Assembly (NCBI RefSeq): GCF_045788535.1
Contig: NZ_CP074074.1
Coordinates: 3,720,001 to 3,784,000, forward strand
DNA: 64,000 nt
Reading direction: 5' to 3'
DNA from: Allotamlana fucoidanivorans
GTDB taxonomy: Bacteria; Bacteroidota; Bacteroidia; Flavobacteriales; Flavobacteriaceae
Shown here: positions 12,820 through 20,546 of the stretch, in pieces
How the letters are laid out: every line of letters begins with the position of its first letter
Position numbering within the stretch: the first letter of the stretch is position 1
Position numbers and translations under genes: made by a program
Notes under the pieces: generated by a model
Told to the model about the DNA's origin: nothing
The model's database searches: none
What the model saw: the letters and a program-made list of their open reading frames with translations, nothing else

Positions 12820-13710
12820 TTAGTTGTTGTATATTTTTAATCCCCAGGTAATGCTATAAGATTCACCTGAGTTTAAAGTTTGAAGTCCTATATTATTATT
12901 AAAGCTATCAGAAACACCTGTGGTTGGTTCAATAGCAATTGTGTTTTTTCTAGGAGGTGTATAACTTTGGAGAAAGTTATTATTTCCTGTGGCACTTAAT
13001 TCTAACCTATATTTTGGTGTGTTAAATGTTGCCTTTTGATTGTCAAGTTCCCAACAATCATCTAATTGTTTGTTTTCAATCTTTAACCCTTTAAAATCAA
13101 CCAATTCTTCGGTGCCCGTTGTAATATTTCTATCGCCTAAAACAATTCTTTTAGAACTGGAAAATGATATAGAACTATTAAATAAGTCATCACTTATAAA
13201 GTAAGGATGCCAACCAAGAGTAAACGGGAATGTTTTATCACTTGTATTCAAAACTTCTACTTTTAAATCTAAACTTGTTTTGGCAAAGAGGTAGGTAAGC
13301 TGAATTTTGTATGTAAAGGGAAAACCGACAGATATCTGACTTTCAATATATTCTAAAACAATCTTAGCATTTTCCTGAGAGGCTTCTTGTTCTATAATTT
13401 GAAACGTCTTGTTATAAACCAAACCATGAAGTGCATTATGTTCTTCAACTTGATTTGGATTAAACTGATACTTTTCGCCTTCAAACTCATATTTTCCATC
13501 TTTTATTCTATTAGCAAAAGGAAATAGTATAGAAGACGCATAAGTGTCATCGTAATGTAAAGGTGTTAGGTCTTGGATAATGGCATGACTACCAAGGGTA
13601 AGTTCTTGTAGGCTTGCGCCTAAATCAAGATAAATTTTACTGTAAAGATTGTTTTCGGTTTCTTCAATCTCTAAAGTATTGCTGTTTTTGTTATGTTTAA
13701 TATGGTACAC
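12820..13710 (-). CDS. Aldose 1-epimerase family protein (galactose mutarotase)
   Basis: Likely interconverts alpha and beta anomers of galactose so that GalK receives its preferred anomer. The 296-residue protein has the family's active-site histidines (NALHGLVYN and GWHPYF) and the catalytic glutamate region IAIEPTTGVSDSFNN. It lies between the regulator gene (18 bp upstream) and galK (14 bp downstream). No signal peptide is seen, so it acts in the cytoplasm. Some members of this family act on other sugars, but the galK-galT context supports galactose. Confidence 0.9.
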   Translation of the reverse strand: MYHIKHNKNSNTLEIEETENNLYSKIYLDLGASLQELTLGSHAIIQDLTPLHYDDTYASSILFPFANRIKDGKYEFEGEKYQFNPNQVEEHNALHGLVYNKTFQIIEQEASQENAKIVLEYIESQISVGFPFTYKIQLTYLFAKTSLDLKVEVLNTSDKTFPFTLGWHPYFISDDLFNSSISFSSSKRIVLGDRNITTGTEELVDFKGLKIENKQLDDCWELDNQKATFNTPKYRLELSATGNNNFLQSYTPPRKNTIAIEPTTGVSDSFNNNIGLQTLNSGESYSITWGLKIYNN

Positions 13711-13728
13711 TGTTTTTAATCTAGTTTT

Positions 13729-14721
13729 TTACAATGAATTTCTAATTATTAAATTGTTGGTGTTTTCTATTTGGTCGGGTTGTTTATTCAAAATCATTTC
13801 GGCTAAACACTTTCCCATTTTCTTAAAATCTGTGGAAATAGTTGTTATTCCTCCTTCTACAAGCTCCTTCAGTAGCGTATCGTTATAAGAAATAATACCT
13901 ATATCCTTGGCCAATTTAAAATCCTGGCTTTTCATCATTTTAATTACTCTTAGCAGATTTTTATCTTCTGGAATAATATACACTTCACCTTTTTCTAAAC
14001 GCTTATCTCTTAAAGTAGATACAATTTTGTAAGGCATTTTATTTTCTTTGCAAAAATCAATAAATCCTTTTTTCATAGCTTCAGGTTGACGTGCTTCTGA
14101 AAAAACCAAAACCATGGTATTATATTCTTTTAAAAGATACAAAACTTTGGTCAGGTTATTTTTTATGGCCTTTTCAAAATTTTGATAAACCACTGGATAT
14201 TCGCTCAAATCTTCATGTAACTGATCAAGAATATAAACTTTGTCTTGAGGTAAATTTTGAATAGAAGCTCTCGTATTTTTTAGAATAGCTGGCATAACAA
14301 CATAATAGTTATAATCTCCTACATTATCATAAATTAATTTATTGAACAGATTTTCATTAAAGTGATGAAAAAATATATCCACCTGAATGTTGTCACCTAA
14401 ATTTTCAAGAAACGAGTTATATAAATCTTCTTTAAAGGAATTTAGTTCATCAAATAATAAAAACACTTTTTGTGACACCTCAATATGTTCACTTGCTACA
14501 TAATACCCCTTACCTACAATAGACTGAATAATACCCCGTGCTTTCAGTTCATTAAAAGCCATTAAAACTGTGTCTCTAGACAATTTGTGGTCGTCTTTCA
14601 CACGATTTATAGAAGGCAATTTATCCCCTTTTTTTAAAGTGCCTGTTAAAATAGCATCTTCTACAGAACTAATAATTTGCCTGTATTTAGGAACACCAAT
14701 CTTTTGCTTAACCTTAATCAT
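13729..14721 (-). CDS. GntR-family regulator with LacI-type sugar-binding domain
   Basis: A probable repressor of the galactose genes. Residues 1-75 are a GntR winged helix (YRQIISSVEDAILTGTLKKGDKLPSINRVKDD is in two parts here, ending in LSRDTVLMAFNELKARGII). Residues 90-330 resemble the periplasmic-binding-protein fold used by LacI/GalR and AraR regulators, ending with GITTISTDFKKMGKCLAEMIL. It heads the gal operon and is divergent from the symporter gene. Two inverted repeats in the 189-bp gap are candidate operators. The inducer is inferred to be galactose or a derivative. Confidence 0.88.
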   Translation of the reverse strand: MIKVKQKIGVPKYRQIISSVEDAILTGTLKKGDKLPSINRVKDDHKLSRDTVLMAFNELKARGIIQSIVGKGYYVASEHIEVSQKVFLLFDELNSFKEDLYNSFLENLGDNIQVDIFFHHFNENLFNKLIYDNVGDYNYYVVMPAILKNTRASIQNLPQDKVYILDQLHEDLSEYPVVYQNFEKAIKNNLTKVLYLLKEYNTMVLVFSEARQPEAMKKGFIDFCKENKMPYKIVSTLRDKRLEKGEVYIIPEDKNLLRVIKMMKSQDFKLAKDIGIISYNDTLLKELVEGGITTISTDFKKMGKCLAEMILNKQPDQIENTNNLIIRNSL

Positions 14722-14731
14722 TTTTGATAGC

Positions 14732-14751
14732 TACATCATAGTATTGATGTA
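14732..14751. promoter_or_regulatory. Inverted repeat at the gal regulator start site
   Basis: TACATCA and TGATGTA are perfect 7-bp arms with a 6-bp spacer. They sit over the predicted start of the minus-strand promoter, whose -7 box TACATTTG is at 14753-14760. This placement suits autorepression. Confidence 0.5.
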
Positions 14752-14781
14752 ACAAATGTAATATTAATTTTCTTAAAAACC

Positions 14782-14804
14782 TACCAGACCCTACTAGTTT
14801 GGTA
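14782..14804. promoter_or_regulatory. Inverted repeat between the divergent gal promoters
   Basis: TACCAGAC and GTTTGGTA (7 of 8 matching) are separated by 7 bp. The repeat overlaps the -33 region of the regulator promoter and lies 60-80 bp upstream of the symporter's -7 box (TATATTTG, 14866-14873). It is a candidate operator. Confidence 0.45.
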
Positions 14805-14909
14805 AAATTTGACTAGCATTTGAATTTATTGAGCTTAAGAGGTTCCTTATTTAATTTTAAATCTATATATTTGAAATCTTTATTACTAACTAAACTTAAT
14901 TTTTATATT

Positions 14910-16539
14910 ATGACAGCAGGTTTTGAAATGTGGGACTATATAGTCTTTATTGCTTACGCCATTTTAATTTTGGGTGTAGGATTATGGGTATCAAGAGATA
15001 AAGAAGGGCATCAAAAAAATGCCGAAGATTATTTCTTAGCAAGTAAATCGTTACCGTGGTGGGCTATTGGTACATCGCTTATTGCAGCCAATATTTCGGC
15101 AGAGCAATTTATTGGTATGTCAGGTTCTGGTTTCGCCTTGGGTATTGCTATTGCCTCATACGAATGGATGGCCGCCTTAACTTTGATTATTGTTGGTAAA
15201 TACTTTTTACCCATTTTTATTGAAAAAGGACTTTATACCATTCCTGAGTTTGTAGAAAAGCGCTTTTCAACAAACCTTAAAAACCATTTTAGCTGTGTTT
15301 TGGTTAGCATTATACATTTTTGTAAACCTAGCTTCAGTACTTTATCTAGGAGGTTTAGCTATTGAAACGATTATGGGTATAGACATGATGTACGCTATTA
15401 TAGGACTGGCTCTTTTTGCGGCTGCGTACTCACTATACGGTGGATTATCGGCTGTAGCTTGGACTGATGTGATTCAAGTTGTGTTCTTGGTTTTAGGGGG
15501 ATTAGTAACTACCTATTTGGCTTTAAACACGGTTTCTGGAGGCGAAGGTATGCTCGCTGGATTCTCAAAAGTTGTTGAAGCCGCACCTGAGAAATTTCAT
15601 ATGATCCTTGAAGAATCCAATGACAACTATATAAATTTACCGGGTATATGGGTTCTTATTGGTGGCCTTTGGGTTGCGAATTTATATTACTGGGGGTTCA
15701 ACCAATATATTATTCAGAGAACCTTAGCCGCCAAGTCTTTAAGAGAGTCTCAAAAAGGTATTTTATTGGCAGCATTTTTAAAGTTACTTATTCCATTAAT
15801 TGTTGTAGTTCCTGGTATTGCAGCTTATGTAATGGTGAATGATCCATCAATCATGTCTAATTTAGGCGAGGTTGGTATGTTAAACATGCCTTCTGCGGAA
15901 CAAGCTGATAAAGCGTATCCTTGGTTGTTACAATTTTTACCGGTAGGACTTAAAGGAGTGGCCTTTGCAGCATTGGCCGCAGCCATTGTATCGTCATTGG
16001 CTTCTATGCTTAACTCTACCTCTACTATATTTACCATGGATATTTACAAACAATATATTAATAAAAATGCAAGTGATAAAGCTACTGTAAACACAGGCAG
16101 AGTCTCTGCTTTTGTGGCACTAGTAATTGCTTGTATTATGGCGCCTCTTTTAGGAGGAATTGATCAAGCATTCCAGTTTATCCAAGAGTATACAGGAATT
16201 GTAAGCCCAGGTATTTTAGCAGTATTCTTATTAGGATTATTTTGGAAGAAAACTACTAATAACGGGGCTATTTGGGGAGCAGTACTTTCAATTCCAATAG
16301 CATTAGCATTAAAATTTATTCCTATTCCTGGTTTAGAACCATGGATGCATCAAATGGGTATAACAACGTTACTTTCTATGGCAGTGACAATAATTGTAAG
16401 TAATATAGAAAACAAAGGTGCTGATGATCCTAAAGGTATTCCATTGACTAAAAACCTATTTAGAACCTCACCTTTATTTAATGTTGGTTCGTTTGTGGTA
16501 TGCATTATTTTAGCCATTTTATACGCTTTATTCTGGTAA
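14910..16539 (+). pseudogene. Sodium/sugar symporter (SSS/SGLT type), frameshifted
   Basis: An inner-membrane Na+-coupled sugar importer of about 542 residues if restored, with some 13-14 membrane helices; the context suggests galactose. The frame from ATG 14910 runs correctly through PEFVEKRFSTNLK and then leaves frame. The correct sequence resumes in the +1 frame with ILAVFWLALYIFVNLAS. The break is an A5 run at 15279-15283 where four A would keep frame. SGLT-family features occur on both sides (AEDYFLASKSLPWWAIG; AAAIVSSLASMLNSTSTIF). Start 14910 follows a TATATTTG box by 36 bp; the upstream TTG at 14820 is in front of that box. It may be a real mutation or a sequencing error. Confidence 0.88.
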
Positions 16540-16561
16540 AAAAATAACTGTATTAAGTTGT

Positions 16562-16598
16562 AAAAGCACCATTTTTAAGTGGTGCTTTTGTTTTTTTA
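16562..16598 (+). terminator. Terminator after the symporter gene
   Basis: AAAAGCACC and GGTGCTTTT pair around ATTTTTAAGT, followed by GTTTTTTT. Confidence 0.88.
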
Positions 16599-16742
16599 AG
16601 TATCCGCATTACCATAAAAAGTTGATTTTTAGCTTCTCTTACTTTAGAGGAAATAAATAATAAAATTTATAAAGATTTCTTTTGGTTAGGTATTTAGTTA
16701 ATTTTATATTTGCGCACCAGAAATGAAATAATCATTTTTATA

Positions 16743-16816
16743 GGTCGCGTAGCTCAGCTGGATAGAGCATCTGCCTTCTAAGCAGACGGTCACAGGTTCG
16801 AATCCTGTCGCGATCA
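16743..16816 (+). tRNA. tRNA-Arg(TCT), integration site
   Basis: A 74-nt cloverleaf with acceptor GGTCGCG/CGCGATC, anticodon stem TCTGC/GCAGA, loop CTTCTAA (anticodon TCT) and TTCGA in the T-arm. Its last 14 bases are the first 14 of a 15-bp direct repeat whose second copy lies at 24988-25002. The tRNA was therefore kept intact by the integrating element. Confidence 0.97.
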
Positions 16817-16817
16817 C
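16803..16817. repeat. attL: direct repeat at the tRNA-Arg 3' end
   Basis: TCCTGTCGCGATCAC, identical to 24988-25002. Flanking bases differ on both sides. Confidence 0.85.
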
Positions 16818-16840
16818 TACACACTAATTCAATTAGTGAT

Positions 16841-16883
16841 AAAACCTTGTAAACTATATGATTTACAAGGTTTTGTAGTTTTT
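16841..16883 (+). terminator. Terminator just inside attL
   Basis: AAAACCTTGTAAA and TTTACAAGGTTTT form a perfect 13-bp stem followed by a T-rich tract. A smaller perfect hairpin (CACTAATT/AATTAGTG, 16822-16838) precedes it. It ends tRNA-Arg transcripts inside the element. Confidence 0.85.
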
Positions 16884-17046
16884 AGACCACCATAAGATTT
16901 GATAGAATTTCATATCAAATGAATACAAATCGGTTAACAAACAAAATTTTAGAAAAGTGTTGACCGAATAAGCTGTAAAAAGCTGAAATACAAATAGTTG
17001 ATTTGACTTTCGTCTTTGAATAATGTTTAACTAAAAGACGACAACT

Positions 17047-18276
17047 ATGAGAACTCGGTCAACGTTTGCCCTTTTATTTTGGGTAAATACTTCAAGAACA
17101 AAAAACAATCAATCTACCATTTACGCAAGAGTAACTGTTAACGGTAAAAGAGTTAATATTAGCCTTAAGCGTAAAGTACTACTTTCGGATTGGGATTCAT
17201 CAAAAGGTATTGTAAAAGGCAATAAACAAAATGCCAAATTATTAAACCAATTCCTGGAACAAGTTCGCAATAAAATCTACCAAGCTTATGAAGATTTGAT
17301 GAGAGAAAATAAGCTCATCACAGCACAAGCAATTAAGTCAAAATTTTTGGGTGAAGATGAAAAACATAAAAGCTTGTTAGAGCTCTTTGAATATCACAAT
17401 AATATAATGGTGTTAAAGCTTCATAAGGATACCATGAAGCATTATAAAACTACCCAGAAGTATTTAAAAGAGTTTGTCCAGAAAAACTATAAAACAAATG
17501 ATGTCTATTTAAAAACATTAAACTATGCTTTTATTGTAGATTTTGAGCAATACTTAAAAATGTATCAACCAACAGACCACCAAAGAAAGATTAGTAATAA
17601 TACTGCTATGAAACATCTGCAAAGGTTACGCAAAATGGTTACAATGGCATTTCATATTGAGCGGATTGATAAAGATCCTTTCATACGTTTTAAATTTTCA
17701 TATGAAAAGCGTGAAAGAGAGTTTCTTTCAGAAAAAGAATTATTGAGTCTAGAAGGGTTTTCTAGTTCTATTGAAAGACTTAACATAGTTAAAGACTTGT
17801 TTGTTTTTAGCTGCTACACAGGTATCTCATTTATAGATATGAATTCACTAACCAAAAACAATATTGTTAAAGGAATTGATGGTAATGATTGGGTAGTTAC
17901 TAAAAGACAAAAAACGAGTACTTCAGTAAAAATTCCACTACTAGACCAAGCAAAGAAAATCATAGTAAAATACCAAGACAATATAAGGGTTGTAGCCTCA
18001 AATAGCCTATTACCTAAATTTTCTAATCAGAAAATTAATAGTTACTTAAAAGAAATAGCAGACTTATGTAACATTCAAAAACATTTAACCTTTCACATTG
18101 CACGACACACATTTGCGACTACAATAACACTTTCAAATGGTGTTCCCATTGAAACTGTTTCAAAACTACTTGGTCATACTAAAATTGCTACGACTCAAAT
18201 TTATGCAAGAGTTATTGAACGAAAGGTTAGCGAAGACATGATTGAATTAAGTAAAAAGATAAACAGGGTCAGTTAA
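17047..18276 (+). CDS. Tyrosine recombinase (CTnDOT-type integrase)
   Basis: Catalyses integration and excision of the element at tRNA-Arg. The 409-residue protein has an N-terminal arm-DNA-binding domain (about 1-90), a core-binding SAM-like domain (about 105-205) and a C-terminal catalytic domain. The box II motif is HIARHTFAT, followed by LLGHTKIATTQIYARV with the nucleophile tyrosine. In box I, where most family members have TGLR, it reads CYTGISFIDM, so the first catalytic arginine is absent, as reported for IntDOT of Bacteroides. ATG 17047 follows the AT-rich region inside attL. Confidence 0.93.
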   Translation: MRTRSTFALLFWVNTSRTKNNQSTIYARVTVNGKRVNISLKRKVLLSDWDSSKGIVKGNKQNAKLLNQFLEQVRNKIYQAYEDLMRENKLITAQAIKSKFLGEDEKHKSLLELFEYHNNIMVLKLHKDTMKHYKTTQKYLKEFVQKNYKTNDVYLKTLNYAFIVDFEQYLKMYQPTDHQRKISNNTAMKHLQRLRKMVTMAFHIERIDKDPFIRFKFSYEKREREFLSEKELLSLEGFSSSIERLNIVKDLFVFSCYTGISFIDMNSLTKNNIVKGIDGNDWVVTKRQKTSTSVKIPLLDQAKKIIVKYQDNIRVVASNSLLPKFSNQKINSYLKEIADLCNIQKHLTFHIARHTFATTITLSNGVPIETVSKLLGHTKIATTQIYARVIERKVSEDMIELSKKINRVS

Positions 18277-18373
18277 GAGTGAAAAATATATGGTTGCTAA
18301 TACTCGGAATGAATTGCAATCTATATTTAGTCTAATAAAATTCCCTCATGTTTATATCAAAATAGTTTAATAT

Positions 18374-18407
18374 TTGAAGCTATTATGTTTAGGTATTATT
18401 ATCTTTA
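18374..18407 (+). promoter_or_regulatory. Promoter of the membrane AraC regulator
   Basis: TTG (18374-18376), a 23-nt spacer and TATCTTTA (18400-18407), one base off TAnnTTTG. Confidence 0.5.
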
Positions 18408-18443
18408 GTCTGTGATATCAGAATAAAAGATATCAAATAATAA

Positions 18444-19568
18444 TTGGAGATTGTTTTAAACATAGGAATAGTTTTATCCATTTTTTTAGGAATCCTTTTG
18501 TTTTCCAAAAAAGATAAAGTACTTACAGATAATCTTTTGGCTGCCTGGTTATTTGTAATAGGAATTCATTTAACAGGTTATTTCTTGTTTCATAAAGGAT
18601 ATTGGGAAATGTATCCACACCTTATAGGTGTTACAGCACCATTGCCCTTTTTGTATGGGCCATTTTTATACTTATATGTGTTGTATTCAATTAAGAATAA
18701 TTCACATTTAAGAAAAGTTGATTATCTACATTTTTTACCAGCCTTATTATCTTATTTTCTAATGTTCCATTTCTTTTTTTTCTATTCGACAAAAAAGAAA
18801 GTTCAAGTTTATAAGGGAACAATAGATGACTATAATGGCACATTGGCATCCATTATGTTGGTAGGATTTATTATTTCAGGAATAACCTATACCATTTTAG
18901 CGTACATAAAACTTGTAAAAAGAGAAAAAGTAGTACAGGAGAGTTTTTCAGATACGACACGAATCAATTTAAAATGGTTGCGGTATACAATTATTGGGAT
19001 AGGTTTATTTTTTCTAGTAGGAACTATTGTATCTATTTTAAGAGAAGTTATTGGTTTTCAATTTCCTTTTAATGCAGATATTTTATTCTATTCCATTATA
19101 GTTGGCTTTATTGTTTTTACAGGTTATTCAGGAATAAGACAGCAAGATTTGTTTGCTAATACAAGTATTCAAGAAATAGAGCTTGTTAAAACAGAAAGTG
19201 AATATAAAAATTCAAGTTTAAAGAAAGATGATGCCACTAAAATACATGATGAATTACTAGAGTTAATGAAAGAAGATAAGCCCTATTTAAATCCTAAATT
19301 AACCATAAGTGAATTAGCGCAAGATTTATCAACTTCTACCAATCATTTATCTCAAGTAATAAACCAATACGAAAAAGTAAATTTTTACGATTTTGTGAAT
19401 AAATATCGTGTTGAAGAGTTCATAGAAAATGCTCAAAACAATTCAGAGTTTAGCCTATTGGCAAATGCTTATGATTCAGGTTTTAATTCGAAATCCACAT
19501 TTAATACTGCCTTTAAAAAAATAAAATCTGTTACACCTTCACAATATTTGTCTAGCTTAAAAAGCTAG
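18444..19568 (+). CDS. AraC-family regulator with membrane N-terminus
   Basis: A membrane-bound one-component regulator. Residues 1-235 form about seven hydrophobic helices (for example IGIVLSIFLGILLFS and ADILFYSIIVGFIVFTG). Residues 270-374 are an AraC-type helix-turn-helix domain (LTISELAQDLSTSTNHLSQVIN; FNSKSTFNTAFKKIKSVTPSQY). The only possible start is TTG at 18444: an in-frame TAA lies directly before it and the next ATG is inside a helix. It lies upstream of the CPBP-TonB receptor genes on the same strand but is separated from them by a terminator. It probably senses an envelope or external signal and controls the cargo; the target is inferred. Confidence 0.88.
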   Translation: MEIVLNIGIVLSIFLGILLFSKKDKVLTDNLLAAWLFVIGIHLTGYFLFHKGYWEMYPHLIGVTAPLPFLYGPFLYLYVLYSIKNNSHLRKVDYLHFLPALLSYFLMFHFFFFYSTKKKVQVYKGTIDDYNGTLASIMLVGFIISGITYTILAYIKLVKREKVVQESFSDTTRINLKWLRYTIIGIGLFFLVGTIVSILREVIGFQFPFNADILFYSIIVGFIVFTGYSGIRQQDLFANTSIQEIELVKTESEYKNSSLKKDDATKIHDELLELMKEDKPYLNPKLTISELAQDLSTSTNHLSQVINQYEKVNFYDFVNKYRVEEFIENAQNNSEFSLLANAYDSGFNSKSTFNTAFKKIKSVTPSQYLSSLKS

Positions 19569-19657
19569 ATATCATCTGTCAATTTTTAATTTTAATTGAC
19601 TTGCAATAGGTGCAATCCTGTAAGTTCGTACCTAAAATAAGTTCAGACTTTCACGTT

Positions 19658-19679
19658 AAGGCGATGCGCCTTTGTTTTT
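19658..19679 (+). terminator. Terminator after the AraC regulator
   Basis: AAGGCG-ATG-CGCCTT followed by TGTTTTTG. It separates the regulator gene from the cargo operon. Confidence 0.7.
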
Positions 19680-19719
19680 GATAAATATTTGCATCAGAAT
19701 AATTTCAAAAACAGAAGTT

Positions 19720-20544
19720 ATGAACTTCAAAATGTATCATCAGGCAACTTTATTTTATGTATTATCTACAGCAATTCCTTGGTTATTATGGTTCATTGCA
19801 GGCTATATAAGTCATATTGAATCAAGTAACAATTTATGGCATCTATCAGCTAGTATTATAGCTTTTATAGGCTTGCTAGCACCTGTTGGTATTGCATTGT
19901 TTTTTGCAAAAGGTAATCAAGCTTTGCTTTCTGATATTAAGCGAAGATTCTTTAATTTTCAAGGGGTCAAATCCACTTACATTATTCTCACGTTTGTGTT
20001 AATGCCTTTAAGTATTTTATTGGCTCAAGGTATTTCACTTTTGTTTGGTTACAGTATAGAGCAATTTCAACTGGCCAAATCATTTTCATTTACATCAGGC
20101 GTTTTCCCTGTGTGGTTTATGCTATTTATTGCACCACTTTTAGAAGAATTAGCATGGCATTCTTACGGAACAGATTGCTTACGAGCTAGATTCAACCTTT
20201 TTAAAACATCCATATTATTTGCGCTCTTTTGGGGTGTTTGGCATGTTCCTTTAGCTGGTATAAAAAACTATTACCACAGCAATTTGGTAGAAGATGGTTG
20301 GCTGTATTCGCTAAACTTTCTTGTGAGTTTATTACCATTCGTGATTATTATGAATTGGATTTACTACAAGGCCAATCGCAACATTATTCTACCCATAATT
20401 TTTCATATAGCGGCAGGCTATTTTAATGAGGTTTTTGCAACACATCCTATGAGCAAAGTGTTTCAGACTTGCTTGCTGTTTGCTTTTGCAATCTACATAA
20501 TCTATAACGACAAGAATTTTTTCTTCAATCATAAAACCATTTAA
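19720..20544 (+). CDS. CPBP-family intramembrane glutamic endopeptidase
   Basis: An inner-membrane protein of 274 residues with about eight helices and the CPBP (Abi/Rce1-like) motifs. These are EELAWHSYG (the glutamate pair), FWGVWHVPL (catalytic histidine) and the C-terminal IFHIAAGYFNEV (histidine and asparagine). Family members cleave prenylated or peptide substrates in the membrane, and many give immunity to or process bacteriocin-like peptides. ATG 19720 was chosen because the TTG at 19672 overlaps the preceding terminator. The TonB-dependent receptor gene starts 2 bp after its stop, so the two are translationally linked. The substrate is unknown. Confidence 0.88.
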   Translation: MNFKMYHQATLFYVLSTAIPWLLWFIAGYISHIESSNNLWHLSASIIAFIGLLAPVGIALFFAKGNQALLSDIKRRFFNFQGVKSTYIILTFVLMPLSILLAQGISLLFGYSIEQFQLAKSFSFTSGVFPVWFMLFIAPLLEELAWHSYGTDCLRARFNLFKTSILFALFWGVWHVPLAGIKNYYHSNLVEDGWLYSLNFLVSLLPFVIIMNWIYYKANRNIILPIIFHIAAGYFNEVFATHPMSKVFQTCLLFAFAIYIIYNDKNFFFNHKTI

Positions 20545-20546
20545 TC

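Noticed and set aside
14820..14909. Longer N-terminus for the symporter starting at TTG 14820
   Set aside because: It lies upstream of the likely -7 box (14866-14873) and adds residues not typical of the family; ATG 14910 gives the normal start.
15279..15283. Programmed frameshift in the symporter gene
   Set aside because: Family members are single-frame genes, no suitable slippery site with stimulatory structure was seen, and removal of one A restores the sequence.
19672..19719. TTG start for the CPBP protein
   Set aside because: The codon overlaps the tail of an intrinsic terminator hairpin; ATG 19720 is preferred.
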